Source: Azospirillum sp. SYSU D00513 (lineage in GTDB: Bacteria > Pseudomonadota > Alphaproteobacteria > Azospirillales > Azospirillaceae). From it: a stretch of DNA of 64,000 nt. Under the pieces are notes generated by a model that saw only the letters and a list, made by a program, of their open reading frames with translations, was not told the DNA's origin and did not search any database. The position numbers and the translations under genes are program-made. The DNA lies in contig NZ_JAFIQV010000017.1 in assembly GCF_017356015.1 (NCBI RefSeq), positions 60,474 to 124,473 on the forward strand. The letters are read 5' to 3'. Of this stretch, positions 56,153-64,000 are shown piece by piece; positions within the stretch are counted from its first letter, which is position 1; each line of letters opens with the position of its first letter.

Positions 56153-56590
56153 TTGCCTGCGACCACCCTACGCACTCTCGCGGCCGCCCTTTGCCTTACG
56201 GCCCTGTCGTGGAGCAGCAGCCACGCGGCATCCCTCGTCGGCACGAGCTGGACGGCGTCCAATGGCAACGCGGTGACCTTCAGGGCGGATCACGTCCTTG
56301 AGCGGATCGACGGTGCCTCCTATCCCCGTAACCGCAACACATGCAAAGCGGGCGATGACGAGGCTTTCACCTTGCAGTATGGGGCGATCGAGCAACAACA
56401 AGCGGTCAAATACGTGTCCGGCTGGGGGCAGGTGCCGTCAATGTTGAGGAAGCTTCCGGCCGGCAACTACATGGCGGCACGGCTGGAATGCTATGAGACC
56501 GTCTCCCTCTTCCTCTTGGTGAAAGGGGAGCTTTGGTCGATCTCGGGCGGTGAAGGCGAGGTCTTCATCGAAAAGCTGAAGCAGCGCTGA
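56153..56590 (+). CDS. Small secreted protein of unknown function
   Basis: 145 residues from TTG 56153, supported by GGAG six bases upstream. Residues 1-25 are a Sec signal peptide (TLAAALCLTALSWSSSHA before ASLVG). The mature part is a predicted beta-rich domain of about 120 residues (GTSWTASNGNAVTFRADHVLERI). Two cysteines (RNTCKAGDD and RLECYETVS) could form a disulfide. It resembles lipocalin/META-like small exported proteins only in general pattern; I do not assign a family. Confidence 0.6.
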   Translation: MPATTLRTLAAALCLTALSWSSSHAASLVGTSWTASNGNAVTFRADHVLERIDGASYPRNRNTCKAGDDEAFTLQYGAIEQQQAVKYVSGWGQVPSMLRKLPAGNYMAARLECYETVSLFLLVKGELWSISGGEGEVFIEKLKQR

Positions 56591-56705
56591 GCGCCCGCGC
56601 CCGCCTTGCCCGGCGGTGGGAACGCGGCAGCCGCCTTGGTTGGCCCGATGGCGGAAGGAGCCCGCGGCAATGCCGCCGGCTTCCTTCCCCAAGGCCTATC
56701 GCGCT

Positions 56706-57962
56706 CTACGCCGCCGCCTCCTGCATCGCCTTGTCGTAGGCCACGACCGCGTGCAGCAGCACGCTGGCACCGGCGGACGCGTGCTCGAACTCGATCTTTT
56801 CCGCCTCGTTGTGGCTGATCCCCTTCTCGCAGGGGACGAAGATCATGGCGGTCGGCGCCACGCGGTTGATGTAGGCGGCGTCGTGGCCGGGGCCGGAGAC
56901 GATGTCCCGGTGCTTGAAGCCCAGCTGCTCGGCGGCCTTGCGCACCATGCCGACGCAGGTCTCGTCGAAGCGCACCGACGGCGAGTTCCAGGTGTCCTCG
57001 ATCCGCAGCTCGACGTTCGTTTCCGCGGCAATGGCGGCCAGCGCCGCCTTCATGTCCGCCTCCATGCGGGCGAGCGCCGCGTCGTCGGGGTGGCGCATGT
57101 CGATGGTGAAGAAGACCTCGCCGGGGATGACGTTGCGGGAGTTCGGGCGGGATTCCAGCAGGCCGACGGTGGTGACTGCGAGCGGCGCGTGGTCGTGCCC
57201 GACCTTGTTGATGGCTTCCACCATGCGCGCGGCCCCCAGCAGCGCGTCGCGGCGCAGGGGCATGGGCGTGGAGCCGGCGTGGCTTTCGAAGCCGGTGACG
57301 GTCACCTCGTACCAGCGTATGCCCTGCACGCCGGTGACGACGCCGACGTCCCTGCCCTCCGCTTCCAGGATCGGCCCCTGTTCGATGTGGACCTCGAAGA
57401 AGGCACCGAGCTTGCGGCTGCCGCTGGGCTCCTCCCCCCGGTAGCCGATGCGGTCCAGCTCCTCCCCGAAGGTCTTGCCCTCGCGGTCGGCGCGGCTGTC
57501 GGCGTATTCGCGCGGGAAGACGCCGGCGAAGACGCCCGAGCAGAGCATGGCCGGCGCGAAGCGGGAGCCCTCCTCGTTCGTCCAGTTGATGACCTCCAGC
57601 GGCGCGTTGGTCTCGTAGCCCGCGTCGTTGAGGCTGCGGATGACCTCCAGCCCCGAGAGCACGCCGAGGATGCCGTCGAACTTGCCCCCCGTGGGCTGCG
57701 TGTCGAGGTGGCTGCCCATGGCGATGGGCGGCAGGTCCGGGTTTCGGCCGGGGCGGCGGGCGAACATGTTGCCCATGTCGTCGCAGCGGACGGCACAGCC
57801 CGCCGCCTCGCAGGCCGCCTTGAACCAATCGCGGACCATCCGGTCCTCGTCGGTCAGCGTCAGCCGCTTGATGCCCCCCTTGGCGGTCCCGCCGAACTTG
57901 GCGGTTTCCATCAGCGTGTCCCAGAGGCGCTGCGCGTCGATGGTGAGATTCTGGATGCTCAC
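56706..57962 (-). CDS. Beta-ureidopropionase-type Zn-dependent amidohydrolase (N-carbamoyl-beta-alanine/N-carbamoyl-amino-acid hydrolase)
   Basis: 418 residues from GTG 57962, with AGGAG seven bases upstream; the longer frame is unsupported. It is an M20-family amidase with metal residues in GSHLDTQPTGGKFDG, NEEGSRFAPAM, VHIEQGPILE and GPGHDAAYINR, and dimerisation residues around ESHAGSTPMPLRRDALL. Clustered with dihydropyrimidine dehydrogenase and dihydropyrimidinase genes, it should hydrolyse N-carbamoyl-beta-alanine, the third step of reductive pyrimidine breakdown, giving beta-alanine, CO2 and ammonium. The common names are hydC, pydC or amaB. Confidence 0.9.
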   Translation of the reverse strand: MSIQNLTIDAQRLWDTLMETAKFGGTAKGGIKRLTLTDEDRMVRDWFKAACEAAGCAVRCDDMGNMFARRPGRNPDLPPIAMGSHLDTQPTGGKFDGILGVLSGLEVIRSLNDAGYETNAPLEVINWTNEEGSRFAPAMLCSGVFAGVFPREYADSRADREGKTFGEELDRIGYRGEEPSGSRKLGAFFEVHIEQGPILEAEGRDVGVVTGVQGIRWYEVTVTGFESHAGSTPMPLRRDALLGAARMVEAINKVGHDHAPLAVTTVGLLESRPNSRNVIPGEVFFTIDMRHPDDAALARMEADMKAALAAIAAETNVELRIEDTWNSPSVRFDETCVGMVRKAAEQLGFKHRDIVSGPGHDAAYINRVAPTAMIFVPCEKGISHNEAEKIEFEHASAGASVLLHAVVAYDKAMQEAAA

Positions 57963-58073
57963 GGCCTGTCTCCTGTTCCTTTCGCCGTCGGTCGTGACTG
58001 CCGCCGGTCGTCGTCTCAATTACTGCTCTTGAGGGCGGCAGGGCGCTTTATTGCCACCCGCAGCTTCCCACTT

Positions 58074-58159
58074 CGTCATCCCCGCGAAAGCGGGGATCCA
58101 GTCCTTCCCAAAGCGGGGCCGTTGGAAACTCTGGTTCCCCGCGTCCGCGGGGATGACGG
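58074..58159. repeat. REP/BIME-like inverted repeat element
   Basis: Two mirror copies of a common proteobacterial repeat: CGTCATCCCCGC at 58074 onward with its own CCCCGC/GCGGGG hairpin (58079-58094), and the inverse with CCCCGC/GCGGGG (58137-58152) ending GGGATGACGG. The outer parts pair with each other. It lies between the ureidopropionase and PreA genes, in the same transcript direction. Confidence 0.75.
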
Positions 58160-58211
58160 CGGAAGGGTGGTTGGATCGGCTGTTCAGCGTCTCATCCGTA
58201 CCGTCGGCGAT

Positions 58212-59504
58212 TCACTCCGCCGCCTCGGCCGGCACCTTTTGGCGCATGGGATTGTTGGGGTGTTCCTTCCAGGTGAGCTTGGGCTGGTTGACGTCCATGC
58301 GCTGCATGGTGATGCAGCCATCCACCGGGCAGGCGAGCATGCAGAGGTTGCAGCCCACGCACTCGTCGTCGATCACCTCGTAGCGGCGCAGGCCGTCGGC
58401 GCCCTTCATATGGGCGATGGCCTGGTGCGAGGTGTCCTCGCAGCCGATGTGGCACTTGCCGCACTTGATGCAGAGGTCCTGATCGATCCGGGCGACGATC
58501 TTGTAGTTGAGATTCAGGTTCTCCCACGAGACGTAGTTCGGCACGGCCAGCCCGCGGAAGTCGTCGAGCGTCGCGTAGCCCTTGGCGTCCATCCAGTTGG
58601 ACAGGCCGTCGATCATGTCCTCGACGATGCGGAAGCCGTGGTGCATGGCGGCGGTGCAGACCTGCACCGTGCCGGCGCCGAGCGCCATGAACTCCGCCGC
58701 GTCGCGCCAGGTGGAGACGCCGCCGATGCCGGAGATGGGAATGCCGGCGCAAGTCCGGTCGCGGGCGATGTCGCCGACCATGCGCATGGCGATGGGCTTC
58801 ACCGCCGGGCCGCAATAGCCGCCGTGGGTTCCCTGCCCGTCCACCGTCGGGGTCGGGGCCATGAGGTCGAGATCGACCGACACGATGGACTGGATGGTGT
58901 TGATCAGCGACACCGCGTCCGCCCCGCCCGCCACGGCGGCGCGCGCCGGGCCCAGGATGTTGGTGATGTTGGGCGTCAGCTTCACGATCACCGGCATGCG
59001 GCTGTACTGCTTGCACCAGCGCGTGACCATCTCGACATATTCGGGCACCTGCCCGACCGCCGAGCCCATGCCGCGCTCCGACATGCCGTGCGGGCAGCCG
59101 AAGTTCAGCTCGATGCCGTCGGCCTCGGTGTCCTCGACCGCCGCCAGGATGGTCTTCCAGCTCTCCTCGTTGCAGGGCACCATCAGCGAGACGACGATGG
59201 CGCGGTCGGGGAACTGCTTCTTCACCGACTTGATCTCGCGCAGGTTCACGTCGAGCGGGCGGTCGGTGATCAGCTCGATGTTGTTGAAGCCGGCGATGCG
59301 CGTGCCGTTGTAGGACACTGCCCCGTAGCGGGACGAGACGTTGACGACCGGGTCGCCCTCGCCCAGCGTCTTCCACACGACGCCGCCCCAGCCCGCCTTC
59401 AGCGCGCGGACGACGTTGACCTCCTTGTCGGTCGGCGGGGCCGAGGCGAGCCAGAAGGGGTTGGGCGACCTGATGCCCGCGAAGGTCGAGGAAATGTCGG
59501 CCAT
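58212..59504 (-). CDS. preA: NAD-dependent dihydropyrimidine dehydrogenase, catalytic FMN/FeS subunit (PreA/PydA)
   Basis: 430 residues. The N-terminal DHOD-like FMN barrel contains NPFWLASAPPTDKE, GWGGVVWKTLG, catalytic-loop Cys in SLMVPCNEESWK, GIELNFGCPHGMSERG and IGGVSTWRDAAEFMALGA. The C-terminus carries two 4Fe-4S motifs, CIKCGKCHIGC and CVGCNLCMLACP. It reduces uracil and thymine to the 5,6-dihydro forms. It is 20 bp from the preT gene upstream, which supplies electrons. Confidence 0.92.
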   Translation of the reverse strand: MADISSTFAGIRSPNPFWLASAPPTDKEVNVVRALKAGWGGVVWKTLGEGDPVVNVSSRYGAVSYNGTRIAGFNNIELITDRPLDVNLREIKSVKKQFPDRAIVVSLMVPCNEESWKTILAAVEDTEADGIELNFGCPHGMSERGMGSAVGQVPEYVEMVTRWCKQYSRMPVIVKLTPNITNILGPARAAVAGGADAVSLINTIQSIVSVDLDLMAPTPTVDGQGTHGGYCGPAVKPIAMRMVGDIARDRTCAGIPISGIGGVSTWRDAAEFMALGAGTVQVCTAAMHHGFRIVEDMIDGLSNWMDAKGYATLDDFRGLAVPNYVSWENLNLNYKIVARIDQDLCIKCGKCHIGCEDTSHQAIAHMKGADGLRRYEVIDDECVGCNLCMLACPVDGCITMQRMDVNQPKLTWKEHPNNPMRQKVPAEAAE

Positions 59505-59524
59505 GGCGTGTCTCCTCCGGGGGT

Positions 59525-60886
59525 TCAGGCGGCCGCCGCGACGGCGCGCAGCCGGGCGTCGATGGCGTGGGCGGCAAGCTTGCCGTGCTGGACGGCGCTG
59601 ACGGTCAGGTCGATCCCGGCGGTACAGTCGCCGCCGGCATAGACGCCGGGGACCGAGGTCTCGCGCTCCTCGTTGACGGCGATGCGGCCGTCCACCAGCT
59701 CCAGCGTCTCCAGCGCGTTGGCCGTGAGGGGCGACGGCACGAAGCGCTGGCCGATGGCCTTGAAGACCTGATCGGCGAGGATGGTGAAGGTCTCGCCCGT
59801 GCCCGCCAGCCGTCCGGCCTCGTCCAGGCGGGTGTATTCGAACTCCACCTCCTTCACCGCACCCTGCCAGCCCAGAAGGCGGCGCGGCATGGCCCAGTGC
59901 TTGATGCGCACGCCGTTGGTCTGCGCCCACTCCTGCTCGGCCAGCGTGGCGCTCATCGCCTCGGGGCCGCGGCGGTAGACCAGCGTGACGTCCTCCGCCC
60001 CCAGCAGCCGCGCCTGGGTCGCGGCGTCGATGGCGGTGTTGCCGCCGCCGATCACCACGACCTTGCGGCCGACCGGCACCGTGGCGAGGCTGCCGGCCTG
60101 GCGCAGCCCGGCGATGAAATCGACGGCGTTCATGACGCCGGACAGCTCCTCGCCCTCCACCCCCAGCGCGTTCACCGCGTTGTGGCCGAGCCCGAGGAAG
60201 ACGGCGTCGTAGTCGCGGCGCAGCTCCTCCAGGAAGAGGTCGCGGCCGAGCTGCCGGCCCGTCTCCACCGTGATGCCGCCGATGGAGAGGATGAAATCGA
60301 CCTCCCGCTGCGCGAAGCCGCCCGGCGTCTTGTAGGCGGCGAGCCCGTATTCGTTGAGGCCGCCGGCCTTCTCCTGCGCCTCGAAGACGGTCACCTCATG
60401 GCCGAGCTGGGCCAGCCGGTGCGCGCAGGACAGGCCGGCCGGGCCGGCGCCGACCACCGCCACGCGGCGGCCGGAGGCCGGCTGGCGGGCGAAGGGCTGG
60501 ATGTCCCGCTCGAACAGCCAGTCGGTGGCGTGGCGCTGAAGCGCGCCGATGGCGACGGGCTTGGATTCCGCCGTGTTGCGGACGCAGGAGCCCTCGCACA
60601 GGATCTCGGTCGGGCAGACGCGGGCGCACATGCCGCCCATGATGTTCTGCTCCAGGATCGTGACGGCGGAGCCCTTCAGGTTTCCGGTCCCGATCTTGCG
60701 TATGAAGCCGGGAATGTCGATGCCCGTGGGGCAGGCGTCGACGCAGGGCGCGTCGTAGCAGAAGTAGCAGCGGCTCGCCTCGATCACGGCCTGCCGGCCG
60801 TTCAGGGGAGGCGCCATGTCGTCGAAACTCTTGGCGTAGTCTTCGGGGGCGAGCCGCCCTGGAGCGATGTCGGGCACGTGAGTCAT
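59525..60886 (-). CDS. preT: NAD-dependent dihydropyrimidine dehydrogenase, flavoprotein subunit (PreT/PydB)
   Basis: 453 residues. The N-terminal FeS region has CYFCYDAPCVDACPTGIDIPGFI and CARVCPTEILCEGSC. The FAD site is VGAGPAGLSCAHRL and the NAD(P) site VIGGGNTAIDAA, as in GltD-like flavoproteins. It passes electrons from NAD(P)H to PreA. AGGAG lies nine bases before the ATG. Divergent from the TetR regulator, with a RutR-type box between them. Confidence 0.92.
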   Translation of the reverse strand: MTHVPDIAPGRLAPEDYAKSFDDMAPPLNGRQAVIEASRCYFCYDAPCVDACPTGIDIPGFIRKIGTGNLKGSAVTILEQNIMGGMCARVCPTEILCEGSCVRNTAESKPVAIGALQRHATDWLFERDIQPFARQPASGRRVAVVGAGPAGLSCAHRLAQLGHEVTVFEAQEKAGGLNEYGLAAYKTPGGFAQREVDFILSIGGITVETGRQLGRDLFLEELRRDYDAVFLGLGHNAVNALGVEGEELSGVMNAVDFIAGLRQAGSLATVPVGRKVVVIGGGNTAIDAATQARLLGAEDVTLVYRRGPEAMSATLAEQEWAQTNGVRIKHWAMPRRLLGWQGAVKEVEFEYTRLDEAGRLAGTGETFTILADQVFKAIGQRFVPSPLTANALETLELVDGRIAVNEERETSVPGVYAGGDCTAGIDLTVSAVQHGKLAAHAIDARLRAVAAAA

Positions 60887-60964
60887 AATCGCCTACTCCT
60901 GAAGGGAGGGACACTGCCGCGATCGGGGCCAGTCAACGCGCTGGCAACACTACGCTAAAAAAGT

Positions 60965-60980
60965 TTGACCGAACGGTCAA
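60965..60980. promoter_or_regulatory. RutR-type operator, perfect palindrome
   Basis: TTGACCGAACGGTCAA: perfect six-base arms TTGACC/GGTCAA around GAAC, matching the known RutR consensus TTGACC-n4-GGTCAA. It lies between the divergent preT and rutR genes, so one site can control both. Confidence 0.85.
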
Positions 60981-61023
60981 CTTGTTTCACTCTTGCATTA
61001 TTCTTGATCGCCGTGCCGATAAA

Positions 61024-61686
61024 ATGAACGATGCAGTGCACAAAACATCAGCGGAAGTCGATCCGGCTTCCGGCGGGAGAATTCGTCAGCGCAACGCCGC
61101 GCTGATTCTTTCGGCTGCGGAAAAAGTCTTCGCCGCGTCGGGCTTCAACGGCGCCTCCATGGCGGAGATCGCCGCCGCAGCCGGGCTGCCGAAGGCCAAC
61201 CTGCATTATTATTTCGGCACGAAGGAGGCGCTGTACCGCGCCGTCCTGACCAACATCATCGAGCTGTGGCTGGGCGAGACGCACGGCATCACCCCCGAGG
61301 CCGACCCGGCCGAGGCGCTGGGCGCCTATGTCCGCGCCAAGATGCGCTGGAGCCGCGAACGCCCGGACGCCTCGCGCGTCATCGCGAACGAGCTGATCCA
61401 CGGGGCCGCCTTCCTGACGCCCTATCTGGAGGATGACCTGCGCCGGCTGGTGGATGAGAAGAGCGCGGTCATCGAGCAGTGGATCGAGGCCGGCCGCATC
61501 GCCAAGCTCGACCCCCGCCACCTGTTCTTCTCGCTCTGGGCCATGACCCAGACCTACGCCGACTTCGACCTGCAGATCCGCGCCGTGCTGGGCGGCGGCC
61601 CGCTGTCGGATGCGGAGTACGAGCACGCCACCGAACAGGTGGTGGCCTTCGTGCTGCGCGGCTGCGGGCTGACGCCACGGGGGTAA
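61024..61686 (+). CDS. rutR: TetR-family regulator of pyrimidine catabolism
   Basis: 220 residues from ATG 61024 (an upstream frame adds 14 residues through the operator-proximal region). The TetR helix-turn-helix spans about 21-75 (AEKVFAASGFNGASMAEIAAAAGLPKANLHYYFGTKEALY), and the C-terminal domain is RutR-like (WSRERPDASRVIANELIHGA, LDPRHLFFSLWAMTQTYADF). RutR proteins leave DNA when uracil or thymine binds. The palindrome before the gene matches the RutR consensus, and a related box precedes hydA. Confidence 0.9.
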   Translation: MNDAVHKTSAEVDPASGGRIRQRNAALILSAAEKVFAASGFNGASMAEIAAAAGLPKANLHYYFGTKEALYRAVLTNIIELWLGETHGITPEADPAEALGAYVRAKMRWSRERPDASRVIANELIHGAAFLTPYLEDDLRRLVDEKSAVIEQWIEAGRIAKLDPRHLFFSLWAMTQTYADFDLQIRAVLGGGPLSDAEYEHATEQVVAFVLRGCGLTPRG

Positions 61687-61692
61687 GAGGCG

Positions 61693-61911
61693 TCAGGAGC
61701 GCTTGCGAAGCTCTTCCGGCTTGTGCGCGGCGCGCTTGCCGGATTTGTCGCTCTCCACGATGTATTGGGGATCGTCCTTGGAGGCGGCGACCTTGTGGCC
61801 CTTGATGTGGGTCTCGCTGGTCTGCTCCCGCACCACATGCCCGTTCGTCTTGCCCTGCGGGGTGTCCCACTCGACGCGGTCGCCCTTGTGCAGTTTCTTC
61901 GATGTGCTCAT
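61693..61911 (-). CDS. DUF2945 small protein (hypervirulence-associated TUDOR-like)
   Basis: 72 residues, matching the DUF2945 family in length and pattern: LHKGDRVEWDTPQGKTNGHVVRE, then THIKGHKVAASKDDPQYIVESDKSGKRAAHKPEELRK. GGAAG precedes the ATG. The fold is a small SH3/Tudor-like barrel and function is unknown. It ends 6 bp from rutR (convergent). There is no obvious link to pyrimidine use. Confidence 0.78.
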   Translation of the reverse strand: MSTSKKLHKGDRVEWDTPQGKTNGHVVREQTSETHIKGHKVAASKDDPQYIVESDKSGKRAAHKPEELRKRS

Positions 61912-62062
61912 GAGTCTTCCTTCCGCGCCCCGGCACCGGACGCCTGCTTGGCCTCACGGTTCAACCGGTTCCGCCTGACCGGGTTCCGGATGGCCCGGGC
62001 GGCCTGTTGACCGCCGGCTTGCATGCACACACCCTCAAGGGCACACGCAACAAGCGGAACAA

Positions 62063-62269
62063 ATGGGGAAACGCATGAAATCCAAACCGGAATCGCGCGC
62101 ACCCGGGGGACCGCCAGCCGAGCCCGATCTGGTCGCCCGAGCGGACGAAAGCCGGGCGGGCGGCGAGCACCGCCGACATTGGATCAAGGAAAACCGGCAG
62201 GCCTTTGCCGATTACGACGCCTTCGTCGAGAAACATGGAATTTACAGCGCGGGACGGCGACTGTTCTGA
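62063..62269 (+). CDS. Orphan CcdA-like antitoxin
   Basis: 68 residues (or 64 from ATG 62075, which has GGGGA before it). The C-terminal half has the CcdA toxin-binding pattern: HWIKENRQAFADYDAFVEKHGIYSAGRRLF region with conserved W, N, Y, VE.HG and terminal F. The N-terminal half is basic and Pro-rich and lacks a clear ribbon-helix-helix. No ccdB gene follows; the next gene, hydA, is convergent. It may be a solitary remnant or an anti-addiction antitoxin. Confidence 0.6.
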   Translation: MGKRMKSKPESRAPGGPPAEPDLVARADESRAGGEHRRHWIKENRQAFADYDAFVEKHGIYSAGRRLF

Positions 62270-62353
62270 CCTGCGCCTTCGGACCGCACGGGGCACCCAT
62301 GGTGTGGATGCCCCGCGCGGCCTCCCTATTCCTGTAAGCGCCGCCGGACGCGC

Positions 62354-63889
<1,536 letters not shown>

Positions 63890-63911
63890 TCAAATCGGCC
63901 AACCAAAGCGG

Positions 63912-64000
63912 ATCGGGATAGGGGGCGATCCTGGTGGACCGCACCCCTCCCACACCACCCGGCATGCGGGTCCGCACCGGGCGGTTCGAAGGATTGAGGT
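63912..64000 (-). mobile_element. 3' end of a group II intron (domain V and VI), truncated by window edge
   Basis: Read on the minus strand the end of the window gives a domain V-like hairpin. Arms at 63977-63981 and 63958-63962 (CCGGG/CCCGG) enclose an inner TGCGG/CCGCA stem (63965-63976), followed by GGTGGTGTGGGAGGGG. It then passes through a domain VI-like stretch to CCCCCTATCCCGAT, a typical intron 3' end near 63912. The pattern recalls RmInt1-like (class D) bacterial introns. The reverse transcriptase would lie beyond 64000. Confidence 0.6.

Noticed and set aside
56616..59642. 1008-codon plus-strand open frame opposite the pyrimidine genes
   Set aside because: It is antisense to clearly recognised preA, preT-proximal and ureidopropionase genes and its translation is His/Arg/Val/Gly-rich with no domain.

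Overview
The window is high-GC DNA (long shadow frames on both strands) from a metabolically versatile alphaproteobacterium, most likely Azospirillum or a close Rhodospirillales relative. This is inferred from the mix of TRAP and ABC transporters, MocR/IclR/LacI regulators, hybrid histidine kinases, a RutR-type TetR regulator and a class-D-like (RmInt1-like) group II intron end. There are no rRNA, tRNA or housekeeping genes. It reads as an accessory catabolic region (chromid, megaplasmid or chromosomal island) made of self-contained uptake, degradation and regulator modules.

Layout. (1) 1-7245: a MocR-type regulator (cut by the window edge) diverges from a taurine module: TauABC uptake, a TauE/SafE exporter, a sulfoacetaldehyde reductase-like SDR (IsfD) and taurine:pyruvate aminotransferase (Tpa). 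Together they fit use of taurine nitrogen with excretion of isethionate. (2) 7359-16197 (minus): a dipeptide-type ABC transporter (DppABCDF-like) with an N-acyl-D-amino-acid deacylase, a RidA protein and a D-serine dehydratase/D-threonine aldolase-fold enzyme, controlled by a divergent IclR regulator across phased operator-like repeats. (3) 17274-22813: metallophosphoesterase, TauD-like dioxygenase, a small orphan protein and a PAS hybrid kinase. (4) 22908-30333: TRAP transporter, VOC-fold protein, RuBisCO-like protein and DUF1537 kinase, with a divergent LacI regulator. This is the best candidate for an undescribed pathway. (5) 30467-36590: GGDEF-EAL protein, GST, XRE regulator, LysR regulator and YeiH-type exporter.

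(6) 36709-40344: polar amino-acid ABC transporter with a GntR regulator and a strong operator-like palindrome. (7) 40526-45496: EmrAB-type efflux pair, orphan ParS/MbcA-like antitoxin-domain protein, fumarylacetoacetase-family enzyme and a DUF3293 protein. (8) 45560-52383: xylose module: xylA and a LacI regulator facing xylFGH, closed by a strong terminator. (9) 52479-56590: OmpR-type response regulator, hybrid kinase and a small secreted protein. (10) 56706-63817: reductive pyrimidine catabolism (hydC-like, preA/pydA, preT/pydB, rutR, hydA) with RutR-type boxes before rutR and hydA. DUF2945 and CcdA-like small genes are interspersed. (11) 63912-64000: the 3' end of a group II intron, inserted immediately upstream of the hydA control region.

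Recurring design: most modules pair a substrate-binding protein gene (first in its operon) with downstream permease and enzyme genes, translationally coupled by ATGA, GTGA or TGATG overlaps. Three of them carry a strong intercistronic hairpin just after the binding-protein gene.
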